From Haemophilus parainfluenzae (lineage in GTDB: Bacteria > Pseudomonadota > Gammaproteobacteria > Enterobacterales > Pasteurellaceae), in the NCBI RefSeq assembly GCF_900638025.1, contig NZ_LR134481.1, forward strand, positions 248,001-312,000: a stretch of DNA of 64,000 nucleotides, written 5' to 3'. The position numbers were made by a program, and so were the translations under genes. The notes under the pieces are model-generated. The model saw only the letters and a list, made by a program, of their open reading frames with translations. It was not told where the DNA came from and ran no database searches. This document shows, piece after piece, positions 37,676-49,253 of this stretch. How positions within the stretch are numbered: the stretch's first letter is position 1; each line of letters opens with the position of its first letter.

Positions 37676-39100
37676 ATGTCTATCGTACTGATTTTTGATT
37701 GCGGTGCGACTAATTTACGCACCATTGCCATGAATGATAAAGGCAAAATCATGGCATCCCATCACCTTGCTAATAATACCCAACAGGGTAGCGAATCACC
37801 CGATTATCATATTTGGGATTTTGAAGAAATTTGGCAAAAACTCACCATGTGTGCGGATAATACGATCGCTCAATTAAAGCAACAACAGGTTGATTTAAAA
37901 GAAATCGTAGGCATTTCCGTCACGACTTTTGGTGTGGATGGCGCACCATTTGATAAAAACGGACAACAACTTTACCCGATTATTTCGTGGAAATGCCCGC
38001 GCACAGTGCCAGTGATGGAAAACCTCCCTCAGTTGCTAGACATAAAAGCCCTTTATCAACGCAACGGCATTGGTCAATACAGTTTCAACACTTTATTTAA
38101 ACTACTTTGGTTGAAAGAAAATAAACCGGATATTTTCCAAAAAATGGATAAATTCGTGTTCATTTCCTCCATGCTAACCCAGCGATTAACTGGCAAATTT
38201 ACCACCGACCGCACTATGGCAGGCACATCCATGATAACCAATCTCGCAACAGGCAATTGGGACGAGGATATCTTAAAACTGCTTGGTTTAAGCCAAAAAC
38301 ACTTTCCACCATTGCATAACGCAGGTGAAAAAGTGGGGGAGTTAACTAGTGCGCTTGCCGACCATTGGGGTTTAAATCGTATTCCAGTTATATCCTGTGG
38401 TCACGACACCCAATTTGCCGTATTTGGCTCCGGTGCGGGATTGAATCAACCGGTACTCAGTTCAGGCACGTGGGAAATCTTAATGGCCCGTACAGAACAC
38501 GCCAAACCGCAATTCGATTTTGTGCCGCAAGGCTTAACCACCGAATTTGACGCACAACCGAATTGTTTTAACCCCGCCGTACAATGGGTCGGCTCAGGCA
38601 TTATGGAATGGCTCGGTAAATTGTTGTTCGCCGATGTATATGGCACCGACCAATATTACCCGACCATGATCGCCGAAGGTATCGCTGCCGGTGAAAAAGG
38701 CTCGCAAAGTGCGGTCAATTTTCAGGGTGTATTTAGCCAACTCGGACAAGGCAATATCAGTGGACTTTCCATGTTCTCCACTCGTGGTGAAATCTACCGT
38801 GCCGCACTTTATTACATGGCAAACCAACTCAAGCAGGGCTTGGACGTATTACAACAAGTCAGCCACTTCAAAGCGGAAAGCTTGCTTTGCGTCGGTGGCG
38901 GCTCGAAAAATCCACTTTGGAACCAAATCCGTGCTGATGTTTTAGGTTTACCGATTGATGTCGTGGATGTCGCAGAAAGCACTGTGCTCGGCGCTGCAAT
39001 GTTTACCTTTGCAGGCGTTGGGATATACGAAACTCCGGAACAAGCACAGAAAGCAATGCAACTAAATAGAACGCGTGTTAATCCAGCTAGAAAGAATTAA
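37676..39100 (+). CDS. fucK: L-fuculokinase
   Basis: 474 aa FGGY-family kinase phosphorylating L-fuculose to fuculose-1-phosphate. ATP-binding start LIFDCGATNLRT (about 5), catalytic region VTTFGVDGAPFD (about 85), GHDTQFAVFGSGAG (about 243) and LLCVGGGSKNPLWNQIRAD (in part, C-terminal signature). Full length. Loss of fucK is used as a typing quirk in some Haemophilus; here it is intact. Confidence 0.96.
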   Translation: MSIVLIFDCGATNLRTIAMNDKGKIMASHHLANNTQQGSESPDYHIWDFEEIWQKLTMCADNTIAQLKQQQVDLKEIVGISVTTFGVDGAPFDKNGQQLYPIISWKCPRTVPVMENLPQLLDIKALYQRNGIGQYSFNTLFKLLWLKENKPDIFQKMDKFVFISSMLTQRLTGKFTTDRTMAGTSMITNLATGNWDEDILKLLGLSQKHFPPLHNAGEKVGELTSALADHWGLNRIPVISCGHDTQFAVFGSGAGLNQPVLSSGTWEILMARTEHAKPQFDFVPQGLTTEFDAQPNCFNPAVQWVGSGIMEWLGKLLFADVYGTDQYYPTMIAEGIAAGEKGSQSAVNFQGVFSQLGQGNISGLSMFSTRGEIYRAALYYMANQLKQGLDVLQQVSHFKAESLLCVGGGSKNPLWNQIRADVLGLPIDVVDVAESTVLGAAMFTFAGVGIYETPEQAQKAMQLNRTRVNPARKN

Positions 39101-39157
39101 TCCCTCCTCTTTCTAAGAGGCAATAAAACTTGAAAAGAATAAATAGGAGAAATCAAT

Positions 39158-39592
39158 ATGTTAAAAGGTATCCACCCGGCAATCTCCCCTGAGTTACTCA
39201 AAATTCTTGCCGAAATGGGACATGGCGATGAAATTGTACTGTCCGATGCCCATTTTCCCGCACACTCATTACATTCAAACGTAATTCGTGCAGATGGCAT
39301 CACCGTATCTACATTACTCAAAGGCATTGCACCATTATTTGAGTTTGATGCTTATGTCGATGCGCCGTTAATTATGATGCAAGTGGTGCCTGGTGATACT
39401 CTCGATCCACAAGTAGAAGAAAATTATCTAGCGGCGATTAAAAATGCGATTGGTTTTACACCTAATTTAGAGCGTATTGAACGCTTTGCCTTTTACGAAC
39501 GTGCCAAACAAGCTTATGCCGTCGTAATCAGTGGCGAAACAGCTAAATACGGCAACATTATCATCAAAAAAGGGGTTACCCCCGTTCTATAA
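39158..39592 (+). CDS. fucU: L-fucose mutarotase
   Basis: 144 aa RbsD/FucU-family protein speeding the alpha/beta anomer exchange of fucose. [20 protein letters not shown] at the start, [17 protein letters not shown] with the catalytic His (about 27), and the C-terminal [14 protein letters not shown] are family markers. SD AGGAG 8 nt upstream. Placed between fucK and fucA as in H. influenzae. Confidence 0.96.
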   Translation: MLKGIHPAISPELLKILAEMGHGDEIVLSDAHFPAHSLHSNVIRADGITVSTLLKGIAPLFEFDAYVDAPLIMMQVVPGDTLDPQVEENYLAAIKNAIGFTPNLERIERFAFYERAKQAYAVVISGETAKYGNIIIKKGVTPVL

Positions 39593-39612
39593 CAGCTTAG
39601 AGGTACTAAAAA

Positions 39613-40260
39613 ATGAACAGACAAGAACTTTCACAAAAAATTATTGATACTTGCCTTGAAATGACTCGACTAGGGTTAAACCAAGGTACAGCGGGAAATG
39701 TCAGTGTACGTTACAAAGACGGCATGCTGATCACCCCGACAGGAATGCCATATCATTTAATGAAACCGGAAAACATTGTGTATGTAGACGGCAAAGGTAA
39801 ACACGAAGAAAACAAACTGCCGTCTAGTGAATGGCAATTCCATTTAGCCGTCTATCAAGCACGTCCTGAAGCCAATGCGGTGGTGCATAACCATTCTATA
39901 AACTGCGCAGGGCTTTCTATTTTGGAAAAACCGATTCCGGCCATTCATTACATGGTCGCGGTTGGTGGCACCGATCATATCCCTTGTGTGCCTTATGCAA
40001 CGTTCGGTACTCACGAATTAGCGTCCTATGTAGGCGAAGGCATTAAAGAAAGCAAAGCGATTTTACTTTCTCATCACGGTTTGATCGCTTGTGGTGAAAA
40101 CCTAGACAAAGCCTTATGGTTAGCACAAGAAGTCGAAGTATTAGCATCTTGGTATTTGAAATTGTTATCAACGGGCTTAGAAATTCCATTATTAAGCAAA
40201 GAACAAATGAACGTGGTTTTAGGAAAATTCCACACTTATGGGCTGCGCATTGAAGAATAG
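39613..40260 (+). CDS. fucA: L-fuculose-1-phosphate aldolase
   Basis: 215 aa class II Zn2+ aldolase splitting fuculose-1-phosphate into DHAP and L-lactaldehyde. All zinc and catalytic residues sit at the E. coli positions: Glu73 (SSEWQFH), His92 and His94 (VHNHS) and His155 (SHHG). 20 bp after fucU, within the operon. Confidence 0.97.
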   Translation: MNRQELSQKIIDTCLEMTRLGLNQGTAGNVSVRYKDGMLITPTGMPYHLMKPENIVYVDGKGKHEENKLPSSEWQFHLAVYQARPEANAVVHNHSINCAGLSILEKPIPAIHYMVAVGGTDHIPCVPYATFGTHELASYVGEGIKESKAILLSHHGLIACGENLDKALWLAQEVEVLASWYLKLLSTGLEIPLLSKEQMNVVLGKFHTYGLRIEE

Positions 40261-40302
40261 TCCGCAAATAGATTCATCACTTATTTAAACAAGGAAAAGA
40301 TT

Positions 40303-41592
40303 ATGAGCGCTAAAGTTTTAGAAAAAAAATATCTTGTGCCCTTCATTCTTATTACAAGCTTATTTGCATTGTGGGGCTTTGCGAATGATATTACAAATCC
40401 TATGGTTGCCGTATTCCAAACAGTCATGGAAATTCCGGCATCTGAAGCAGCTTTAGTACAATTTGCTTTTTATGGTGGTTATGGAACCATGGCAATTCCG
40501 GCTGCATTATTTGCCAGTCGCTATAGTTATAAAGCAGGTATCCTTCTAGGTTTAGCGCTCTATGCGGTCGGTGCATTCTTATTCTGGCCAGCTGCTAAAT
40601 ATGAAGTGTTCAATTTCTTCTTAATTTCTCTTTATATTTTGACTTTTGGCTTGGCATTTCTTGAAACAACAGCAAATCCTTACATTTTAGCCATGGGTGA
40701 TCCGCAAACGGCTACCCGTCGCTTAAACTTTGCCCAATCCTTTAACCCGCTCGGCTCTATTACCGGGATGTTCGTCGCATCTCAATTAGTCTTAACCAAT
40801 TTGGAATCCGATAAACGGGATGCTACTGGAAACTTGATTTACCATACTTTATCCGAAACAGAAAAAATGGGCATTCGCACCCACGACTTAGCCGAAATCC
40901 GTGACCCTTACGTTGCACTTGGTTTTGTCGTTGTTGCAGTGTTAGTCATCATCGCCTTATATAAAATGCCTTCAGTGAAGGTAGAGGAGAGTGATACCCG
41001 CCTTTCTTTTAAAGAGGCCGTAGCTCGCTTAATTAAGAAGCCGAAATATCGCGAAGGTGTGATTGCTCAAGTATTCTACGTTGGCGTACAAATTATGTGC
41101 TGGACTTTCATCGTACAATATGCCGAACGTTTAGGCTTCACCAAAGCGGAAGGGCAAAACTTCAACATCATCGCTATGGGGATTTTTATTACCAGCCGTT
41201 TCATCAGCACAAGCTTAATGAAATATCTTAAAGCTGAATTCATGCTCATGTTGTTCGCTATCGGCGGTTTCTTCAGCATCCTCGGTGTGATTTTCATTGA
41301 TGGTGTGTGGGGCTTGTACTGTTTAATTTTAACTTCAGGCTTTATGTCACTCATGTTCCCAACCATTTACGGCATTGCACTCTACGGCTTAAAAGAAGAA
41401 TCTACCTTAGGTGCCGCCGGTTTAGTGATGGCTATTGTGGGCGGTGCATTAATGCCTCCATTGCAAGGTATGATCATCGACCAAGGTCAAGTAATGGGAT
41501 TACCGGCTGTCAACTTCTCATTTATCCTACCGTTAATCTGCTTCGTCATTATCGCAATTTACGGCTTCAGAAGTTGGAAAGTTCTAAAATAA
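40303..41592 (+). CDS. fucP: L-fucose:H+ symporter
   Basis: 429 aa MFS transporter, 12 helices. FALWGFANDITNPMV (TM1, about 20-34, includes the Asp/Asn pair), LETTANPYILAMGDP (TM4, with the proton-coupling Glu region) and NFAQSFNPLGSITG are diagnostic for FucP. It brings fucose in with protons. Ends before a terminator made of uptake sequences. Confidence 0.96.
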   Translation: MSAKVLEKKYLVPFILITSLFALWGFANDITNPMVAVFQTVMEIPASEAALVQFAFYGGYGTMAIPAALFASRYSYKAGILLGLALYAVGAFLFWPAAKYEVFNFFLISLYILTFGLAFLETTANPYILAMGDPQTATRRLNFAQSFNPLGSITGMFVASQLVLTNLESDKRDATGNLIYHTLSETEKMGIRTHDLAEIRDPYVALGFVVVAVLVIIALYKMPSVKVEESDTRLSFKEAVARLIKKPKYREGVIAQVFYVGVQIMCWTFIVQYAERLGFTKAEGQNFNIIAMGIFITSRFISTSLMKYLKAEFMLMLFAIGGFFSILGVIFIDGVWGLYCLILTSGFMSLMFPTIYGIALYGLKEESTLGAAGLVMAIVGGALMPPLQGMIIDQGQVMGLPAVNFSFILPLICFVIIAIYGFRSWKVLK

Positions 41593-41601
41593 TGTAAAAC
41601 A

Positions 41602-41633
41602 TGACCGCACTTACTTAAAAGTGCGGTCGTTTT
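41602..41633 (+). terminator. Terminator after fucP
   Basis: Exact uptake cores ACCGCACTT (41604) and AAGTGCGGT (41619) pair with a short loop and are followed by TTTTTTT. It separates fucP from fucO. Confidence 0.85.
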
Positions 41634-41673
41634 TTTAAGTATTTTTATCATTTTAAGTAAAGGAGTATATTTT

Positions 41674-42828
41674 ATGGCTAATCGAATGATTCTTAATGAA
41701 ACCAGCTATCACGGTGCTGGCGCCATTCAACATATTGTAGATGAGGTCATAAGTCGTAGCTTTAAAAAAGCTTTAGTGATCACAGACAAAGATTTGATTA
41801 AATTTAATGTAGTAGAAAAAGTCACCGCACTTTTGGATAAGGCGGGGCTTGCTTACGAGATTTTTGACGAAGTGAAAGCCAACCCAAGCGTCGATGTCAT
41901 CAAAAAAGGTGTGGCAAAATTCAAACAAAGTGATGCCGATTACCTAATTGCCATCGGAGGAGGTTCTCCTACAGACACGTCAAAAGCTATCGGCATTATT
42001 ATCAATAACCCTGAATTTGAAGATGTTCTATCTCTTGAAGGTGTTGCGCCGACCAAGAACAAATGTGTACCCATTATTGCTGTTCCGACTACAGCAGGCA
42101 CTGCCGCTGAAGTCACTATCAACTATGTGATTACCGATGAAGCGAATAAACGCAAATTTGTTTGCGTAGATGTACACGACATACCAGTAGTCGCTGTAGT
42201 CGATCCTGACATGATGTCCAGCATGCCTAAAGGTTTGACCGCTGCCACTGGCATGGATGCACTAACCCATGCTATTGAAGGTTACACCACCAAAGCAGCT
42301 TGGGCACTTACCGATGCTTTGCATTTGGAAGCGATTCGTTTAATTGCCAAACATTTACGTGGTGCGGTAGAAAACACCAAAGAAGGACGTGAAGGTATGG
42401 CGCTTGGTCAATATGTTGCCGGCATGGGATTTTCGAACGTAGGCTTAGGTATCGTACACAGCATGGCGCACCCGCTTTCTGCCTATTATGACACCCCGCA
42501 TGGTATCGCCAATGCTGTTTTATTGCCTTATGTTATGGAATTCAATGCGCCTGAAACGGGTGAAAAATTCCGTGAAATCGCCCGAGCAATGGGTGTAAAA
42601 GGCGTAGATGACATGAGCCAAGATGAATATCGCAAAGCGGCAATTAATGCTGTAAGACAGCTGTCTAAAGATGTCGGAATTCCAGAGAAATTACACACGA
42701 TAGGTGTTCAAGAGAAAGATCTCGTTTCTCTTTCTCAAGATGCACTTAAAGATGTTTGTACTGGAGGCAATCCACGTAATTGTACAGCAGAGGATATTTT
42801 AGAAATCTATAGATTGGCATTTAAATAA
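41674..42828 (+). CDS. fucO: Lactaldehyde reductase (group III iron alcohol dehydrogenase)
   Basis: 384 aa. Reduces L-lactaldehyde from the FucA step to 1,2-propanediol using NADH, so fucose can be used without oxygen. NAD site GGGSPTDTSKAIGI (about 95), iron-ligand region MDALTHAIEGY (Asp/His), HSMAHPLSAYYDTPHG (His pair). SD AAGGAG. It follows a terminator, so it may be expressed at a lower level or separately from fucIKUAP. Uptake core inside at 41824. Confidence 0.93.
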   Translation: MANRMILNETSYHGAGAIQHIVDEVISRSFKKALVITDKDLIKFNVVEKVTALLDKAGLAYEIFDEVKANPSVDVIKKGVAKFKQSDADYLIAIGGGSPTDTSKAIGIIINNPEFEDVLSLEGVAPTKNKCVPIIAVPTTAGTAAEVTINYVITDEANKRKFVCVDVHDIPVVAVVDPDMMSSMPKGLTAATGMDALTHAIEGYTTKAAWALTDALHLEAIRLIAKHLRGAVENTKEGREGMALGQYVAGMGFSNVGLGIVHSMAHPLSAYYDTPHGIANAVLLPYVMEFNAPETGEKFREIARAMGVKGVDDMSQDEYRKAAINAVRQLSKDVGIPEKLHTIGVQEKDLVSLSQDALKDVCTGGNPRNCTAEDILEIYRLAFK

Positions 42829-42840
42829 TTCATCTATGAA

Positions 42841-42878
42841 AATTAACCCTGATCGATTATTCAATCGTTGAGTTAATT
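42841..42878 (+). other. Nested hairpin between fucO and pyrG
   Basis: AATTAAC / GTTAATT outer arms and an inner CGATT-ATTC-AATCG stem, 12 bp after the fucO stop. No T-run follows, so it may protect the 3' end or act as a weak terminator. Confidence 0.35.
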
Positions 42879-42970
42879 CAACAAATAAGGTAGACTATCC
42901 TCCCGTCTTGATAGCTAATCATCTTTTATTTTTGACCGCACTTTTCAGCATTCTGCACAAATTTGCATAA

Positions 42971-44659
<1,689 letters not shown>

Positions 44660-44750
44660 TGGATTAAATTAGAGTAAAAAGAGCGGTGAGAATGATCTGC
44701 ACCCCAAAAGTTGGACTCAACAAACCAACAATTGAGGTGCAGATTTTTTT

Positions 44751-45104
44751 ATGGGTAAACACTACACAATCGAATTTAAATTACAGGTTCTTCAACCTAT
44801 TTTGAATGGGAAAATGAGTATTAGAGAAACTGCGCGTTTTTACAATATTCCTTCCAACTCCCTAGTCGGGACATGGTTGAAACGATTTGAAAAAAGTGGC
44901 ATAAAAGGACTTATTCCCCGTAAACCATCAGGACGACCGCCGATGAAACCCAAATATGCAAAAATGCCACCGCCACCCAAAACTGAAGAAGACCGTTTAC
45001 GCCTGAGAATTTTACAGCTTGAAGCGGAGGTAGCCTACCTAAAGGAGTTGAGAAGGCTCAGACTTCAGGACGAAGCCGAGCAACGGAAATTATCCAAAGG
45101 TTAA
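44751..45104 (+). CDS. IS3-family transposase OrfA (HTH protein)
   Basis: 117 aa. An N-terminal HTH (IEFKLQVLQPILNGKMSIRE, about 5-25; ETARFYNIPSNSLV) is followed by a Pro-rich basic hinge (RKPSGRPPMKPK) and a leucine-zipper-like C-terminus (LRLRILQLEAEVAYLKEL). It binds the IS ends and is the first half of the OrfAB fusion made by -1 frameshifting. Confidence 0.9.
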   Translation: MGKHYTIEFKLQVLQPILNGKMSIRETARFYNIPSNSLVGTWLKRFEKSGIKGLIPRKPSGRPPMKPKYAKMPPPPKTEEDRLRLRILQLEAEVAYLKELRRLRLQDEAEQRKLSKG

Positions 45105-45910
45105 GAACACGCTATCCGTTAAAATGGCTTTTAGGCTTTGCACAATTAGCGCGTAGTACGTTTTTTGCTAAACTTCAGATTAAACTGGATAAGGATGAGT
45201 TGTTGAAAAAGACCATTAAACGCATCAAAGCCAACCATCCTGATTATGGCTACCGACGTGTTCATGCCTGCTTGCCAGGCGTGAATCATAAAAAAGTTCA
45301 ACGTTTAATGCAGACACTTGGGCTTCAAGTGCGGTCAAGAAAAAGCAAGAAATTTACGACCTATCGAGGCACGATAGGGGTGATTGCACCGAATCATCTT
45401 GAACGCGATTTTAGTGCAACGGCCCCGAACCAAAAATGGGTGACCGATATCACCGAGTTTAAGGCGAAAGATGGGAGCAAAGTCTATTTATCCCCAATTT
45501 TAGACTTATTTAACAATGAGATAGTTTCATATAATCTCAGCTATTCCCCAAACTGGGCGCAAGTAGAGGACATGTTAATGCAAGCCGTCAAAGGATTAAA
45601 TAAAGCTTGTGGTGTCATTTTACATTCAGACCAGGGATGGCAATATCAAATGGTGGCTTATCGTCGAATCTTGGCTGAACATGGCATCATTCAAAGTATG
45701 TCGAGAAAAGGGAATTGCTTGGACAACGCCGCAATGGAAAGTTTCTTTGGACGATTAAAAACAGAATGTTTTTATGGTCGGGAATTTAACAGTAGAGAGG
45801 AGATAGTTGATGCCGTCAGGGATTATTTGGATTACTATAATCACCGACGGATTCAACTAAAATTAAAAGGACTGAGTCCGGTACAATATCGAAAACAATC
45901 CTTTAAATAA
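45023..45910 (+). CDS. IS3-family transposase OrfB (DDE integrase), -1 frame
   Basis: The -1 frame is open from 45023, overlapping OrfA by about 80 bp, so OrfB is likely made as an OrfAB fusion. The start seen at 45200 (TTG) is not needed. The HTH_21 segment (KRIKANHPDYGYRRV) is followed by the rve core: Asp in WVTDITEF, Asp in ILHSDQGWQYQ, Glu in NAAMESFFGRLK, with the K-x6 extension. Intact. An exact Haemophilus uptake core lies inside the coding region (45327-45335). Confidence 0.88.
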   Translation, partial: SGGSLPKGVEKAQTSGRSRATEIIQRLRTRYPLKWLLGFAQLARSTFFAKLQIKLDKDELLKKTIKRIKANHPDYGYRRVHACLPGVNHKKVQRLMQTLGLQVRSRKSKKFTTYRGTIGVIAPNHLERDFSATAPNQKWVTDITEFKAKDGSKVYLSPILDLFNNEIVSYNLSYSPNWAQVEDMLMQAVKGLNKACGVILHSDQGWQYQMVAYRRILAEHGIIQSMSRKGNCLDNAAMESFFGRLKTECFYGREFNSREEIVDAVRDYLDYYNHRRIQLKLKGLSPVQYRKQSFK

Positions 45911-46081
45911 CAGTCTAACTTTTTGGGGTCAGATCAGAAACGACGAATTTTTTCACCGCTCTTTTATTTTGTAAAAATAGATAAAGATCAAAGCATACGC
46001 ATTTTTTACAAGACAAAATATCAAAATAGCTTTATCATATCGCCTGTTTTAGGCTCGCCTAACCCGTTTTAATTAACTTAA

Positions 46082-47398
<1,317 letters not shown>

Positions 47399-47423
47399 TT
47401 TTTGCTTAATTTAATGTAAAATA

Positions 47424-47456
47424 GCACCGCACTTTATATAAAAGTGCGGTGTTTTT
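47424..47456 (+). terminator. Terminator after eno
   Basis: ACCGCACTT (47426) and AAGTGCGGT (47442) face each other with a short AT loop and a following TTTTT. Confidence 0.85.
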
Positions 47457-47481
47457 CTATCTAATATTTAAAGGAAAGAAA

Positions 47482-47901
47482 ATGTTACACTTAACCCTCG
47501 AAGATCAACTTTTTCTCGGTCAACCAAAACAAGTCGGCACACACTCGACTGTACATGATCACCTGGCGGTTATGTTTGAAGATGACGGTGAAACCGGCTA
47601 TTTTTATGCGTTAGATATGCGTCAAAATGCGCATCCTGTTGTCGATTGCTTACATGTTTATAACGTCGATAACACACGCAATCACCACGAAGCACGTAAA
47701 TTAGAAATCTGCTGGGATGAAAGCGGTTATTTAGCCTTATTGCTCATTAACGGCTATCCACATGCCGTATTTGATTTTGCTCATTTGATCGGCTATAACA
47801 CTAACAAACATCCTCAACCTGACTTAATGAGCATGTGGACACACGAAGAAATCACCAATGAACGTGCGACCGCATGGCTTGGTGTCAATACCATTAAATA
47901 G
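47482..47901 (+). CDS. Uncharacterised conserved protein (DUF2251-like)
   Basis: 139 aa from the ATG at 47482, which has AAGGAAAG upstream; the longer frame starts inside the eno terminator. No signal peptide or membrane segment. Notable motifs: GTHSTVHDHLAVMFEDDGETGYFYALD (in part), EICWDESGYLALLLINGYPHAVFDF, and Trp-rich SMWTHEE. I associate it with the DUF2251 group with moderate confidence. Stop is 9 bp before yigB, so the two are likely co-transcribed. Function unknown. Confidence 0.8.
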   Translation: MLHLTLEDQLFLGQPKQVGTHSTVHDHLAVMFEDDGETGYFYALDMRQNAHPVVDCLHVYNVDNTRNHHEARKLEICWDESGYLALLLINGYPHAVFDFAHLIGYNTNKHPQPDLMSMWTHEEITNERATAWLGVNTIK

Positions 47902-47909
47902 GATTAACT

Positions 47910-48617
47910 ATGCGATTTTACCGCGGTCTTCAGTCTTTCAAGATCATGAGTTTTGATCTTGATGACACCCTTTACGATAATAGTGATGTCATTCGTTTAG
48001 CCGAAGAACGCTTTCTTCAATGTGTGCAAGAATACGCGCAACTGAGTGAACTTACCTCAGAATATTGGCGAGAATGGAAATGGCAACTGGCGAAGAAAGA
48101 TCCCTTGATTGCTGAAGATGTGATTGCCTGGCGTGTCGAAACGTTACGCAACTTACTGACGCATCATGGTAAAAGTGCGGTTGAAATTGACCGCACTTTG
48201 GCCATCGCTATGGAAGAATTTATTGAATGGCGACACAAAATTGATGTACCCACAGAAAGTATTGAAGTGCTGAATCAACTGAAAGATCGCTATCCGCTTA
48301 GCGTGATTACTAACGGTAATGTGATTGCAACACGTATTGGGCTTGAGCACTTTCAGCTGAGTTTACGTGGTGGAGAGCAAGGCAGGGCGAAACCTCATCA
48401 AGATTTGTTCCACCAAACCGCCGATTATTTTGGCGTAAAACCGAGTGAAATTTTACATATTGGTGATAATTTAACCACAGATGTTCAAGGCGCTATTCAA
48501 GCTGGCTGCCAAGCTGTATGGATTAATTTATCGGGCAAAAATCTCAATTCATTTACTGAAGCAAGTGTTTTGCCTACATTAGAAATCAATCATTTAACTG
48601 AATTATTAACACTTTAA
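47910..48617 (+). CDS. yigB: HAD phosphatase YigB (flavin pathway)
   Basis: 235 aa HAD hydrolase; E. coli YigB dephosphorylates 5-amino-6-(5-phosphoribitylamino)uracil in riboflavin synthesis. Motif I SFDLDDTLYDN (Asp nucleophile about 17), motif II SVITNGN (about 132), Lys in GRAKPHQDLF, motif IV HIGDNLTTDVQGA. An inverted pair of uptake cores lies inside the coding region (48173-48198). Part of a 47482-49251 operon. Confidence 0.9.
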   Translation: MRFYRGLQSFKIMSFDLDDTLYDNSDVIRLAEERFLQCVQEYAQLSELTSEYWREWKWQLAKKDPLIAEDVIAWRVETLRNLLTHHGKSAVEIDRTLAIAMEEFIEWRHKIDVPTESIEVLNQLKDRYPLSVITNGNVIATRIGLEHFQLSLRGGEQGRAKPHQDLFHQTADYFGVKPSEILHIGDNLTTDVQGAIQAGCQAVWINLSGKNLNSFTEASVLPTLEINHLTELLTL

Positions 48618-48621
48618 CCCT

Positions 48622-49251
48622 ATGATGAAAAAGAAAAATCAAGTTCTCGTCAGTCTTTCTATTGTGGCTTTATTGGGTGGCTGCTCAGAAGAGCAAGTTC
48701 AACGTGATGTTTATAACAGCCTTGGGGATTGTTTAGCCGATTGGCAAAAAATTGAATTATGCGAAGCTGACCAATCTAGTGAAAATAATAGCAGCACAAC
48801 TGCACATGCTGGATCTGGCTCCTCTCTCTCGGGCAATTTAAATACACGTCCAAGCAATAATAGCGAATGGTCAGAAGACAATCAAACCGTCAAACAAACC
48901 TTAAATCCAGATGGCGCAACTCATGCTGGTAACTCAAGCGCTTCTGAGGGAACAAGCCACACGAGTTCTGCAACAGGAGAAGGACACGGTAGTATGGGCA
49001 GTGCGATTGCAGGCGCCGCAATGGGTTATATGATCGCGCGTACGATGGGCTCATTTTTAGGTCCAAGCTACAATCCAAGTAACCGTGCCGTTTCAACACC
49101 AACAGGTCAAGTTATCCAACCGCAAACTAATCGTTCTGTCGGTAAGCCTGTATTAGTTAAAGGCAATGCAGGTAGCACTTACAGCAAACCGGTTTCACGC
49201 GGTGGCTTTAAAAGCTCAAATTCAAGTAGTAGCCGTAGCTCAGGCGGTTAA
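48622..49251 (+). CDS. ygiB: YgiB-family lipoprotein (DUF1190)
   Basis: 209 aa. Signal with lipobox LLGGC (Cys about 22). The N-terminal mature region (VYNSLGDCLADWQKIELCE) carries a Cys pair; then a long Ser/Asn/Gly-rich low-complexity part, the glycine-rich helix AGAAMGYMIARTMGSFLG, and a Ser-rich end RGGFKSSNSSSS. Pairs with YgiC as in E. coli (ygiBC). Outer-membrane or envelope lipoprotein of unknown role. Confidence 0.85.
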   Translation: MMKKKNQVLVSLSIVALLGGCSEEQVQRDVYNSLGDCLADWQKIELCEADQSSENNSSTTAHAGSGSSLSGNLNTRPSNNSEWSEDNQTVKQTLNPDGATHAGNSSASEGTSHTSSATGEGHGSMGSAIAGAAMGYMIARTMGSFLGPSYNPSNRAVSTPTGQVIQPQTNRSVGKPVLVKGNAGSTYSKPVSRGGFKSSNSSSSRSSGG

Positions 49252-49253
49252 AT

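Larger units (their letters stand above)
44693..45936 (+). mobile_element. IS3-family insertion sequence, full length
   Basis: 1244 bp. Terminal inverted repeats start TGATCTGCACCCCAAAA on the left and TGATCTGACCCCAAAAA on the right (read inward), differing at few positions. A 3-bp direct target duplication GAA flanks both ends (44690-44692 and 45937-45939). It encodes OrfA and a -1-frame OrfB with all DDE residues, so it looks transposition-competent. Confidence 0.92.
44677..45965 (+). terminator. pyrG terminator hairpin split by the IS
   Basis: AAAAGAGCGGTGA (44677-44689) and its exact complement TCACCGCTCTTTT (45953-45965) are 13-bp arms that would form a normal hairpin with a short loop if the 1244-bp IS and one GAA copy were removed. 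The split stem now has the IS in its loop. Confidence 0.75.

Noticed and set aside
45200..45910. OrfB as an independent gene starting at TTG 45200
   Set aside because: The -1 frame is open back to 45023 and encodes family-typical residues, so a frameshifted OrfAB product explains it better.
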